NCBI RefSeq assembly: GCF_900119385.1
Contig: NZ_FPKO01000008.1
Location: 267,338 to 331,337, forward strand
Direction of reading: 5' to 3'
Source: Thermophilibacter mediterraneus
Lineage (GTDB): Bacteria > Actinomycetota > Coriobacteriia > Coriobacteriales > Atopobiaceae
DNA length: 64,000 nt
The translations under genes were made by a program, and so were the position numbers. The notes under the pieces were generated by a model. The model was given only the letters and a program-made list of their open reading frames with translations, did no database searches and was not told the DNA's origin. Shown in pieces: positions 16,902-25,382 of the stretch (positions are counted from its first letter, which is position 1; the number at the start of each line of letters is the position of its first letter).

Positions 16902-16959
16902 GAGATCAACCCCTTCCTATCGTCCCGCCGCGCTGGGCGAGAATCTCCAGTCAGCTCGG

Positions 16960-16987
16960 ACGATAGGGCATACCCCCCCCCTGTCAA
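16960..16987 (-). promoter_or_regulatory. SLH gene 2 promoter with G9 tract in spacer
   Basis: On the minus strand TTGACA (16982-16987) is followed by nine G (16973-16981), then TATGCCC, then TATCGT (16960-16965). The spacer is 16 bases. Slippage in the G run would change the spacing and therefore promoter strength. Confidence 0.85.
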
Positions 16988-17097
16988 CGTTTTTGCTTCA
17001 GCGATACGTAAGGTATCTGTAAGTGGCTGGCAGCAGAGTCAGGCTGCAGTGTCCAGCGTCAGTCCCATGCGGAGAACGAACGGAAACAGCGTCGGCG

Positions 17098-17165
17098 CCG
17101 AAACGGAGCGGATTGCGAAAATGCGGCCCGATCGGCGGCGGTTTTCGCACGACGCTCCGTCTCGG
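17098..17165. repeat. 68-bp palindromic element, copy 4
   Basis: The arms are CGAAACGGAGCGGATTGCGA and a right arm ending GACGCTCCGTCTCGG. It lies between the SLH gene 2 promoter and the SLH gene 3 terminator. Confidence 0.9.
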
Positions 17166-17204
17166 CGCGGGGGCGAGAAGGGCGGCGGGGCCGGGGACGG
17201 CGCG

Positions 17205-17253
17205 CACGACGAGGGCCCGCGCCCCCAGCGCGTCTGGCCGGGGGCGCGGGCCC
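17205..17253 (-). terminator. Terminator hairpin of SLH gene 3
   Basis: GGGCCCGCGCCCCC (17213-17226) and its complement (17240-17253) form a 14-bp stem about 30 bases downstream of the stop codon. The tail TCGTCGTG is weak. Confidence 0.65.
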
Positions 17254-17283
17254 GGGTTCGGCTCGCCTGTTGTGCGCAGACGG

Positions 17284-19869
17284 CTACTTCGCCATGCGCA
17301 TCATCATCGCGGCGACCTCGCCGCGGGTGCAGCCCGCCTGCGGGTCGAGGGCCACGTCGCCCTTGCCGGTGAGCACTCCGGTCGAGACGGCCCACTCGAT
17401 CGCGCCGGTCGCGTAGTCGGACACGCTGGAGGCGTCGCCGTAGCCGGAGAGGTCGGCGTCGGCCTCGGGGCTGCCGGAGAGGCGCCAGAGGACGGTCGCG
17501 GCCTCCTCGCGGGAGATCACCCTCTCGGTTCCGAAGGTGTCTCCGTAGCCGGAGAACAGGCCCTCGTCGAGGCACCACGCCAGGGCGTCGGCGTACCAGC
17601 CGTCAGCGGAGACGTCAGTGAACCCGGAGAGGTCCGCGTCGGCCTCGGGCCTGCCGGCCTGGTTCCACAGCATCTGGGCCATCTCGGCGCGGGTGACGTT
17701 CGCCACGGGACCGAGCGAGGTGCCGCCGTCGCCGTAGCCGTTCAGGACACCCTCGGTGACGGCCCAGTCCACGGCGTCGTGGTACCAGGCGTCCTGGTCC
17801 ACGTCATTGAAGCCGTGGGTCGGGCAGAGCTCCCCGCCGTCGCAGCCGAAGGTCACGGTGACGGTGACCGCGGAGCCCGGCATCTCGAAGACGTACTCGC
17901 CGTCCTTCTTGCCGGCCTTGACGGTGACGGACTCGCCGTCCTCGTCGGTGACGGTGACCTCGCGGACCTCCTGGCCCTCGTCGGGAGTCGCGGCGATTGT
18001 GACCTCGTCGCCCTCGTCGGCGCGGGTCGGGGTGACGGAGACCTTGCCGCCGTCGGTCTCGGCGACGTTGACGCGGTCCCCGGTCACCACGGGTGGGACG
18101 TAGTTGCTTCGCCAGAGCGCGATAAGGGTTGCATCACTGTTGACAGTGTACTTCTCCCCCGCTTGATAGGTCCGTGTTCCATCGGACCAGCCCCGGAAGG
18201 TGTAGCCAGCTCGAGTTGCGGATGGAAGTTCAATAAACTGGTCTCCGGGCGCACCGAATTTCAGCTCCGTCTTGGCATTGTCGTAGCCGTAGTCGAGCAT
18301 CAAGACGATGGCCTGTTCGTCCTCTTTAATCCCAACTGAAGACACCTCATCCCCGGGCAATGCCGAAGACGCCGCCTCGCCCATGGTCTTAAAGTATCTG
18401 TAAGGGGCACTAGTATCGGAGGTCTTCAGCTGGGCGGTCAAGTCGTTCGAGAGGACATCCGCGCTGACGGGGCTGGAGAAGCTCCCGCCGCTCACGAAGT
18501 GATAGCCGTCATCCTGAATGAACGAGGCGTCGACGGCTCCGAGGCCGCCCACAAACGTTCCGCCTGAAACGCTGACGTCAACTTCTTGATCTAGCTTTGT
18601 AGCTCCAGTCGACCGGTTGCAGTCGAAGTACCGGAGGCCATAGTTTCTGTCACTCTCGAGAAGCCCCCCGTTGATGGTGACGCTGATAGACGAGTTCACA
18701 TACCCGCCTCCGCGGCGCGTGACGAGGGTGACCGCGTCACCGGGACCCGCGCTGCCAGAGTTTGCTCTATATCCATCCACAAGGTATTGGTCGGTTTCAC
18801 ACGCTTCCGCTGAGCCCCTAAGCGTTCCAGAGTTCACGACGAGGGCGCCGCTGCACATCTCGATGGCAGAGCCCTTGTCCGCGATGATTGAAACGGACTC
18901 GTCTCCCCAACCAGCCTGGCCAACGGTCAGGGTTCCCGCGCTCGGCCAGTAGATTGCGCTACCAGACACGGTGCGCAGCGATCCCCCCGAAATGGTTACG
19001 TCGCAAGGATCGCTGCCCCCAGACAGAACGTTGTTGGTGGTGACGGCGTAGATATCGGAAACGATGACTCCATCCGAAATGTAAACTTGTGCTCCCTCGC
19101 CGTTGTTGTTGTATGTCCGGTTGAACGCAACAACGCCCGCGAGGGCATCGTTGTAGTTCGTCCACTCGCTCACTGCTTTAATCTGGCCTCCGTTGATGTT
19201 CACGGCACCGCCATACGTCACAAGAGCACCGCCCCCCAGCCCGGAGCGAATGATGGAGGCAAACGAATTGATTTCTCCGCCAAGGTTGGTAATGAGGTAG
19301 CCGTTTGCGGAACCCGTAACCGTAAGCGAGGAGTCCAGATGCAGCTCGCCCAGATTCAAAATCAATGAACCGCTCGTGGCTTGCTGCTCAACCGTCCCCC
19401 CGAAGAGATCAAGGGTTCCATGATTGATAATCGCGTACGAGAACTCCTTGTACTTTTCATCAGTTATCGAAGCGTCGGTATAATTCTCCGTGTGGGACAT
19501 CGAGAGCGTGTGCCCGTCGAGGTTGATTACAACGCTCGCACCAAGGGGAATGGTGATCGCGCTATTTTCTGTCACATCATTGAGGAGCGTCAGGCTCCGC
19601 GCGCCATCATTGAGCGCAGCGGAAACGCTGTCGTATGTCTTCCCTCTATCGTCAGAGATCAGCCCATTACCGTTTTCGGGGGCTTCCGTGGACCCCGAAT
19701 CCTCATTGTTGTCCGTGTCGACCTGAATGCCCCCAGCTCCAAACTCGTCCATAATCGTCCCCGTGTCGTCGGCCACCGCCACGACCGGAGCAGCACCGAG
19801 CGCGAGCGCAAGACCAAGTCCCGCCGCCGTCGCGAGACGCGCGCGCCCATAGAGGTTCTTTCTTCCCAT
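17284..19869 (-). CDS. SLH-domain surface protein 3, beta-helix adhesin
   Basis: This 861-residue exported protein has a signal peptide (ATAAGLGLALALGAAPVVAVA) and a beta-helix-like region with SGGTF/NGGQI turns. A Listeria/Bacteroides-type repeat (about 543-586, GYTFRGW) and the same small beta repeat as SLH gene 2 (about 600-675) follow. Three SLH domains (about 685-861) end the protein. I chose the ATG at 19869, which follows AAGGGA and starts the signal peptide, rather than an in-frame codon further upstream. The last several hundred bases match SLH gene 2 almost base for base, pointing to recent duplication or gene conversion. Its promoter carries the longest G run and has the optimal 17-base spacing, so it may be the best expressed member in this assembly. 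Confidence 0.9.
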   Translation of the reverse strand: MGRKNLYGRARLATAAGLGLALALGAAPVVAVADDTGTIMDEFGAGGIQVDTDNNEDSGSTEAPENGNGLISDDRGKTYDSVSAALNDGARSLTLLNDVTENSAITIPLGASVVINLDGHTLSMSHTENYTDASITDEKYKEFSYAIINHGTLDLFGGTVEQQATSGSLILNLGELHLDSSLTVTGSANGYLITNLGGEINSFASIIRSGLGGGALVTYGGAVNINGGQIKAVSEWTNYNDALAGVVAFNRTYNNNGEGAQVYISDGVIVSDIYAVTTNNVLSGGSDPCDVTISGGSLRTVSGSAIYWPSAGTLTVGQAGWGDESVSIIADKGSAIEMCSGALVVNSGTLRGSAEACETDQYLVDGYRANSGSAGPGDAVTLVTRRGGGYVNSSISVTINGGLLESDRNYGLRYFDCNRSTGATKLDQEVDVSVSGGTFVGGLGAVDASFIQDDGYHFVSGGSFSSPVSADVLSNDLTAQLKTSDTSAPYRYFKTMGEAASSALPGDEVSSVGIKEDEQAIVLMLDYGYDNAKTELKFGAPGDQFIELPSATRAGYTFRGWSDGTRTYQAGEKYTVNSDATLIALWRSNYVPPVVTGDRVNVAETDGGKVSVTPTRADEGDEVTIAATPDEGQEVREVTVTDEDGESVTVKAGKKDGEYVFEMPGSAVTVTVTFGCDGGELCPTHGFNDVDQDAWYHDAVDWAVTEGVLNGYGDGGTSLGPVANVTRAEMAQMLWNQAGRPEADADLSGFTDVSADGWYADALAWCLDEGLFSGYGDTFGTERVISREEAATVLWRLSGSPEADADLSGYGDASSVSDYATGAIEWAVSTGVLTGKGDVALDPQAGCTRGEVAAMMMRMAK

Positions 19870-19935
19870 GACTGCGTCCCTTCTCGTCTCCCCGACGCAC
19901 ACGGAGGAGCGGCGAGGAACTTTCAGTTACGCGTC

Positions 19936-19964
19936 AGGCTAGGACATACCCCCCCCCCCGTCAA
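19936..19964 (-). promoter_or_regulatory. SLH gene 3 promoter with G11 tract
   Basis: On the minus strand TTGAC is followed by eleven G (19949-19959), then TATGTCC, then TAGCCT (19936-19941). Counting the first G as the last base of the -35 box, the spacer is 17 bases. Confidence 0.82.
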
Positions 19965-20287
19965 TAGAATTATGGGTAAGCGGAACGTCAGGCATCGCAC
20001 GCGGGCACCGCAACAGAAGAAAGGGCATGATCGGGGGGCGCCAATGCGCGAACAGGGATATGCGCACCCCCGTTCAATCGGTCGCCTTGACATCCCTTTC
20101 TCTGCCTCGTGAAACGACCCGTTCTCTTGCGGATCCCACTGGTTGACGCACGTAGAAGAGGGTCATGGGAGCAGCGCCGCCGTCCGACCACATCGGTTCT
20201 GCCATGACGGGTCGTCCAACGATGGGGGATGATTTACGGCGTGTTTTGTATGGCGCTTCGTTTTGGCCAAGCAGAGACGGACATGAC

Positions 20288-20335
20288 GAGAAGAACGAAA
20301 GGGCCGACGGCGCGTCTGCCTCGCGCCGTCGGCCC
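20288..20335 (-). terminator. Terminator of SLH gene 4
   Basis: GGGCCGACGGCGCG and CGCGCCGTCGGCCC form a perfect 14-bp stem with a seven-base loop, followed on the minus strand by TTTCGTTCTTC. Confidence 0.85.
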
Positions 20336-20364
20336 AAGTTGACAATCTCGTCGGTTGACGATCT

Positions 20365-20403
20365 CGTCAGGTCATAGCGTCAAGTTGACGCTATGACCTG
20401 ACG
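20365..20403. repeat. Perfect 19-bp-stem palindrome downstream of SLH gene 4
   Basis: Arms beginning CGTCAGGTCATAGCGTC pair perfectly around a single base. Compared with 13561-13604, one base differs in each arm and the two changes compensate each other. Confidence 0.9.
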
Positions 20404-20427
20404 CCAGTGTCAAGGCAAAGCGCGCGG

Positions 20428-23400
20428 CTACTGCGCCATGCGCATCATCATCGCGGCCACCTCGCCGCGGGTGCAGCCCGCCTGCGGGTCGAGGGCCACG
20501 TCGCCCTTGCCGGTGAGGACGCCCTCGGAGACGGCCCACTCGATCGCGCCGGTGGCGTAGTCGGAGACCTTAGACGCGTCGCCGTAGCCGGAGAGGTCGG
20601 CGTCGGCCTCGGGGGAGCCGGCAACGCGCCAGAGCACCGTGGCGGCCTCCTCGCGGGAGATCGTGCGCTCCGTGCCGAAGGTGTCGCCGTAGCCGGAGAA
20701 GATGCCCTCGGAGACGCACCACTCGAGCGCCGGGGCGTACCAGCCGTCGGCCGCGACGTCCGTAAACGCGGACAGGTCGGCCTCGGCCTCCGGGCGCCCG
20801 GCCCGGTTCCACAGCATCTGCGCCATCTCGGCGCGGGTGACGTCGGCCACCGGGCCGAGGGAGGTGCCTCCCTCGCCGTAGCCGTTGAGGACGCCGTTCT
20901 CCACCGCCCAGTCGACCGCGTCGTGGTACCAAGCGCCCTGGTCCACGTCGCCGAAGCCGTGCGTCGGGCAGAGCTCGCCGCCGTCGCAGCCGAACGTGAC
21001 GGTCACGGTCACGGCGCCGTCGGGCATGGTGAACACGAACTCGCCGTCCTTCTCGCCGTCCTTGACCTGGACCTCGTTGCCGTCCTCGTCAACAACCTCG
21101 ACCTCGCGGACCTCCTGGCCCTCTTCGGGCGTGGCGGTGATGGTCACGGTGTCACCCTTGTCGGCGCGGCTAGGCGAGACGACGACCTTGCCGCCCTCAG
21201 TCTCCGCAACGGTGACCTTATCACCAGACGGGGTCGACGGAATGTCCTCCCTCACGCCTTCCACAACGATGGTCTTGAATCCATTATCAACAGCAACGTC
21301 AATCCTGACGTCCGCCTTTCCGAGGTTGACGAAGCTCTCGTCAACCTTATTCATGACGTCATCAGCCGTTGCACCGCCACCAATCGCGGACTGAACTCTC
21401 GTAACCGTATCCCCGTCCACCCAGATCTCATGGGTTGCTCGACCAAGGGTCAGGTTGTTTACGGTTATCTCGGGAATTGTTGTCACATTCTGACCCATTG
21501 CGTACTCGATGTTCGCGTACGCACCGTCAGAGGGGTTGAGGGTGCAATCGGAAATCGTCACCTTGGACCCGTTGACGATGACGGAGGTGTACCTTCCGCC
21601 GTCAACCGTGCAGCCGCTGAGAGCTCCGCCCTCGCTCTCGTAGAACTGGACGCCGTGCTTCACATTGTCCCTCGTGACAATTGTGAGATTGGAGATAGTC
21701 ACGTCATCCGCAGCCACATCGAGAAGGCCGCCTTCGAAGGCATACGTTCCGTCGCTGGGCTCGTCGCCGACATACGTCACCTTGTGCCCATCGCCATCGA
21801 TCGTAACCCCCTGCGTGACAACGCGAATCTGAGAGTCAACGTCAACATCTCCAAGAAGCGTGACGACTTGCCCCTCGACAGCCGAGGCAAGCGCATCCTG
21901 GATTGACTCGTAGGCGGCGACGATGTTCCCCTCCGAATCGGAGACGGTCGCCACGTTCTTCTCAGCAATGCCCACGGTATGGCCGCCGTTGCCATCGTCA
22001 ACGGGCTCAAGACCGTCGGCGCAGAGGTCCTCGGGGACGGCAGAGCTGAAGCTGCCCCCGGAGACAGCAACGACAGTCCCCGCCCCCGGCCAATCAGCCT
22101 CGTACTTGTTGTCATTGCTGAAGGAGTACGCCTTGATGGCATCGACCCCCTCCGCTGACTTGAACGTGCCGCCCACGATGCTCACGGTGCCGAGCTCCTG
22201 ATAGCCGGCGCGGTCAACAACGGAAACCGCGGCGCCATCGGCAATGACGCCATCGTCTTCTTCCTTGTTCACGGGCGTCCCCGTCACGGTAATCGACGTT
22301 TGGTCGCCTTGGACCTTGAGGCTTCCGGCGCAGATCTGAACACCCGTATACTTCGCGGTAATGCTCGAATTATCGATGAGGACATGCCCGGTGCTCGGGA
22401 AGTAGATTCCCGCGCCATTTGCAACGGCGAGAGAGGAATTCCTCAGAGTGATTGCGTTGTTGACATTGGTGCCGTTCGTGACGATGCCGTAGCTTCCGCC
22501 AGGAACCTCAACGCTGACCCCGTCGAGCGTAACGGAAGACCCGGGGTAAACCATCGTAATACCATCACACGCGTTGCTCGCCTTGAGCGCACCGTCGGTG
22601 ATGGTGAGGGCGGCACCATCATAGTTGATGTCCACAATAGACGACGTACCCGTATAGGTATACGTGTGTCCGGCAAGGTCAAGCGTGGAGCTGTGGCCTC
22701 CCGACTTAATCTGCTCGTTTCCAGTGTAGTCGTTGAGCAGGGTCACAACCCCGTCGACCGGCACTCCGGCGGCGTTGGCGTAGGAGCCGTATATTCTGTC
22801 TCCGCCCTCTGCAGCAACCCTGAAGCCACCGTTCTTGAAGTAGCTAGCCGTCTGCTCGCTATAGAGAAGATACGCGGAGCTTTCGAGCTTGATTGCGTTG
22901 GCGTTTGAGTCGGTCGGGCTCAGGGTGACGCCCTCCCCGATCTCAACGCCGAGCGAATAGGTGCTATCTCCTGGCTTTGCGCTCAGGGGGAGCTGCCCGC
23001 TCACTACGCCGCCCTTTCCCGGCACGCTGTTAATTAGGCTCATCGTGGTGGGGAGGCCCTCGACGGGCTTGTTGCCGTAGTTCGTGTTGAGCTGAATGAC
23101 CGCCGACGTAGCGGAGGAGCTCACGTTGTGCCCGTTCAGGTCAACGGTCACACCGAAGTTCACCGTCTTAACGGTGGACGTGAGCTCCACGTCCTCCTGA
23201 AGAGTAACCGCGCTGCCCGCCGGCGCATTAGAGAGGGCCTTCGAAAGAGTCTCGTACCCCGTCACCGTGCCATCCACTGCGGTCACCGTGGCCACCGCAT
23301 CGGTTACCACCGCAGTCTCGCTACTCGGCGTCACACCGGCATCGTTGTCAATGCCCTCACCGGATGGCTCTTGACCCTTTGGGGAGACGTGCGGCTCGTA

Positions 23401-23520
23401 AGTGGATCCGCCAGCCCCCTCCGCCACCGCCACGACCGGCGCGGCGCCGAGCGCCAGCGTGAGGCCCAGGCCGGCGGCCGCCGCGAACCTCGCGACGCTC
23501 CCGCACTCGAACTTCGACAT
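20428..23520 (-). CDS. SLH-domain surface protein 4, beta-helix adhesin
   Basis: This 1030-residue exported protein starts with a signal peptide (GLGLTLALGAAPVVAVA). The long middle has parallel beta-helix character (repeated VDLNGH, LTITDG and TISN strands). A small beta repeat (about 767-845) and three SLH domains (about 855-1030) follow. The stretch PSDGAYANIEYAMGQNVTTIPEIT also recurs in near-identical form in SLH proteins 2 and 5, so parts of the passenger region are shared as modules. AAGGGA precedes the ATG at 23520. Expression is predicted to depend on the G9 promoter just upstream. No enzyme motif was found. Confidence 0.9.
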   Translation of the reverse strand: MSKFECGSVARFAAAAGLGLTLALGAAPVVAVAEGAGGSTYEPHVSPKGQEPSGEGIDNDAGVTPSSETAVVTDAVATVTAVDGTVTGYETLSKALSNAPAGSAVTLQEDVELTSTVKTVNFGVTVDLNGHNVSSSATSAVIQLNTNYGNKPVEGLPTTMSLINSVPGKGGVVSGQLPLSAKPGDSTYSLGVEIGEGVTLSPTDSNANAIKLESSAYLLYSEQTASYFKNGGFRVAAEGGDRIYGSYANAAGVPVDGVVTLLNDYTGNEQIKSGGHSSTLDLAGHTYTYTGTSSIVDINYDGAALTITDGALKASNACDGITMVYPGSSVTLDGVSVEVPGGSYGIVTNGTNVNNAITLRNSSLAVANGAGIYFPSTGHVLIDNSSITAKYTGVQICAGSLKVQGDQTSITVTGTPVNKEEDDGVIADGAAVSVVDRAGYQELGTVSIVGGTFKSAEGVDAIKAYSFSNDNKYEADWPGAGTVVAVSGGSFSSAVPEDLCADGLEPVDDGNGGHTVGIAEKNVATVSDSEGNIVAAYESIQDALASAVEGQVVTLLGDVDVDSQIRVVTQGVTIDGDGHKVTYVGDEPSDGTYAFEGGLLDVAADDVTISNLTIVTRDNVKHGVQFYESEGGALSGCTVDGGRYTSVIVNGSKVTISDCTLNPSDGAYANIEYAMGQNVTTIPEITVNNLTLGRATHEIWVDGDTVTRVQSAIGGGATADDVMNKVDESFVNLGKADVRIDVAVDNGFKTIVVEGVREDIPSTPSGDKVTVAETEGGKVVVSPSRADKGDTVTITATPEEGQEVREVEVVDEDGNEVQVKDGEKDGEFVFTMPDGAVTVTVTFGCDGGELCPTHGFGDVDQGAWYHDAVDWAVENGVLNGYGEGGTSLGPVADVTRAEMAQMLWNRAGRPEAEADLSAFTDVAADGWYAPALEWCVSEGIFSGYGDTFGTERTISREEAATVLWRVAGSPEADADLSGYGDASKVSDYATGAIEWAVSEGVLTGKGDVALDPQAGCTRGEVAAMMMRMAQ

Positions 23521-23578
23521 CGCACGTCCCTTCTCGACCCCGGGCGCCGCGCGCCCGGAAAACCTCCAGATGCAAAGG

Positions 23579-23606
23579 ACGATATTGCTAACCCCCCCCC
23601 TGTCAA
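23579..23606 (-). promoter_or_regulatory. SLH gene 4 promoter with G9 tract in spacer
   Basis: On the minus strand TTGACA (23601-23606), nine G (23592-23600), TTAGCAA and TATCGT (23579-23584) give a 16-base spacer. The layout and -10 box match the SLH gene 2 promoter. Confidence 0.85.
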
Positions 23607-23659
23607 TTCTTTTCCGGCAGCGGGACGTAAGGACTTGGCAAGCACGCGTGCGGCGGCGC

Positions 23660-24211
23660 CTACTCGATCCGCACGCTCACCGTCAGCCCGAGGGCGCGCG
23701 CAAGCCGCTCGACGGTCCCCAGCGCGGGGTTCGCGCGGCCGCGCTCCAGGCGGCTGATCGTCTCCTGCCTCACGCCGCTCGCCTCGGCCAGCTCGCGCTG
23801 CGTGAGCCCCGCGCGGGCGCGCTCCCGCGCGAGCTCGCGGCCCAGGAGCGCGGCTCCGGTGAAGCCCTCCGTCACCTCGCGGAGGTAGAAGTCGTCCTGG
23901 GGGCTGCGCCCGCCCGAAGAAGCGAGCAGCTCGCAGGCGTCGTAGCGGTCGAGCCCGTGGGCGCGCAGGACCTCCCCGATGTTGTGCCTGCTCGGCGGGG
24001 CCACGCGCTCCTCGACCCACTCCGTCGCCCAGCGCTCGGGCACCCTCCGCTCCCCCCGCTCGACGAAGGGCGAGAACTGGACCGGCACGTCGTTGGGCCC
24101 CGCCCAAGGCGCGACTTCCGCCGTGAAGGTTCCCGAGGCCTGGTCGCACGCGAGCGTCGCGCACGCGGGGAGCTCCGGCCGCAGCGCGTCAAGAATCTCG
24201 AACGTCCGCAT
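23660..24211 (-). CDS. HTH protein, HipB/HigA-like partner of the HipA-like kinase
   Basis: This 183-residue protein has a Cro/C1-type helix-turn-helix at its C-terminus (about 125-183: GLTQRELAEASGVRQETISRLERG). The first 120 residues have no motif I recognise. It overlaps the 3' end of the HipA-like gene by 23 bases, so the two are translated together. HipB-type proteins neutralise the HipA kinase and repress the operon. The usual order is antitoxin first; here the kinase comes first and the HTH protein second. A palindromic operator candidate lies upstream of the kinase. GGAGG and GGGAG precede the ATG at 24211. Confidence 0.8.
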   Translation of the reverse strand: MRTFEILDALRPELPACATLACDQASGTFTAEVAPWAGPNDVPVQFSPFVERGERRVPERWATEWVEERVAPPSRHNIGEVLRAHGLDRYDACELLASSGGRSPQDDFYLREVTEGFTGAALLGRELARERARAGLTQRELAEASGVRQETISRLERGRANPALGTVERLARALGLTVSVRIE

Positions 24212-25004
24212 AGCGCTCCCACCTCCTCCAGACGATCTCCCACACCTTCTCGAGGTGGTGCGGGGGCAGGGCCCGGTCGAGCCCGGACATGATAAGCTCG
24301 CGATCGCCCGCGACGAGGTCTCGCGCGAGAGGGACGCGGCCGACGAGCTCCAGGTTCTTCTCGAGCGAGCGCGACCCGACGAAGTTGGTGGTCGCGACGT
24401 CGGCGAGCGGTTCGAAGGAGCGGATGCACTCCTCGTCGCCGGCCAGGGGCGCGAGCAGGGAGAAGCCCGTGTCGAAGACCGGGGAGAGGCGCCGCGTCCC
24501 GTCGCGGGCAACGAGCACCTCGATGTTGGACGAGTGCCGGTCGCGGTTGGCCACGAGATAGTCGACGAGCATCGTGCGCCGGGCGTCGTCCTCCCACCCG
24601 AATCGCCGGCAGAGCTCGTACGGCGTCTCGCCGTCGTTGCGATAGAGCTCGAAGAAGGCGCCGAGCGCCAGCTTGCGCTCGCCCGGCAGCCGGAAGCTGC
24701 GCGACGTGTTGACCCACGTGACGTGCTCGACGCTGTCTATCACGACGCGGGCGTGAACCAGCCGGTACGCCGCGTGCTCGATGCCGAGAACCTCCATGAG
24801 CCGGCTCGCGACGAGCTCGTAGACGCACTCGTAGCCGTCCACCTCGAGCCCGTTGAAGCGCGAGAGCTTGTAGTAGAGCGCGCGGGAGCCCGTCCCGGTG
24901 CGCGCCTTGAGATAGGTCCCCGCGGTGCCCGACGAGGACGCCCTCTCGCTCCACGAGAGCGACGTGAGGTTCTGGACCCTCGTCACGAGATCGTGCCGCG
25001 CCAT
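24189..25004 (-). CDS. HipA-like serine/threonine kinase (toxin)
   Basis: This 271-residue protein shows the HipA C-terminal kinase signature: LVDYLVANRDRHSSN carries the catalytic Asp and Asn, and PVFDTGFSL supplies the metal-binding Asp. An upstream YYKLS holds a plausible nucleotide-binding Lys. It is shorter than E. coli HipA and lacks the N-terminal subdomain, as do many HipA-like proteins. Such kinases phosphorylate translation factors and induce dormancy; whether this one is toxic is inference. The ATG at 25004 has GGAGG five bases upstream; a GTG two codons earlier is an alternative. It lies inside the SLH array beside a VapBC pair and an SLH relic. Confidence 0.82.
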   Translation of the reverse strand: MARHDLVTRVQNLTSLSWSERASSSGTAGTYLKARTGTGSRALYYKLSRFNGLEVDGYECVYELVASRLMEVLGIEHAAYRLVHARVVIDSVEHVTWVNTSRSFRLPGERKLALGAFFELYRNDGETPYELCRRFGWEDDARRTMLVDYLVANRDRHSSNIEVLVARDGTRRLSPVFDTGFSLLAPLAGDEECIRSFEPLADVATTNFVGSRSLEKNLELVGRVPLARDLVAGDRELIMSGLDRALPPHHLEKVWEIVWRRWERYADVRDS

Positions 25005-25025
25005 GCGCACCTCCCTCCTGCGTCA

Positions 25026-25045
25026 ATATGAGATATATATCATAT
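25026..25045 (-). promoter_or_regulatory. Candidate autoregulatory operator of the HipA/HTH module
   Basis: ATATGA and TCATAT arms, eight bases apart, sit about 20 bases upstream of the kinase start in an AT-rich pocket that also offers a -10-like TATGAT. HipB-like proteins commonly bind such sites. Confidence 0.55.
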
Positions 25046-25142
25046 CGTTCGGAGAAAGCGGCAGTTGACGCTTGACGCTGGCGTCAGGTCATAGCGTTCA
25101 GTGTCAGCCGCACGCGGAGGACGAGCGGGAGCAGCGCCGACG

Positions 25143-25210
25143 CCGAAACGGAGCGATTTGCGAAAGCGGGGCCCTCTCGGAGGCGGTTTTCGCGAGACGC
25201 TCCGTCTCGG
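25143..25210. repeat. 68-bp palindromic element, copy 5
   Basis: The left arm is CGAAACGGAGCGATTTGCGA and the right arm ends GACGCTCCGTCTCGG. Its flanks match those of copy 4 in decayed form. Confidence 0.9.
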
Positions 25211-25279
25211 GGCAGGAGGACGATAAGGACGGGGGGCCGGGGACAGTGCGCGGACCCGGATGCAGCTCGCCTGGATGCG

Positions 25280-25357
25280 CCACTTCGCCATGCGCAGCAT
25301 CGAGGCGACCTCGCCGCGGAGGCGCTCACCCTGCGGGTCGAGGGCCGCGCCGCCTCG
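25280..25357 (-). pseudogene. Relic of the 3' end of an SLH gene
   Basis: On the minus strand this piece still encodes ALDPQGERLRGEVASMLRMAK, clearly derived from the SLH ending ALDPQAGCTRGEVAAMMMRMAK. The stop codon TAG has become TGG and a codon or two has been lost. The decayed downstream flank, with element copy 5, still resembles the SLH gene 3 downstream flank. The rest of the gene is gone. Confidence 0.8.
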
Positions 25358-25382
25358 AGTCGCATCACCGCCACCCGCGGCA

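Noticed and set aside
20219..20275. Possible ninth copy of the 68-bp palindrome
   Set aside because: Only one arm resembles the element and it has several mismatches. The partner arm is not recognisable.
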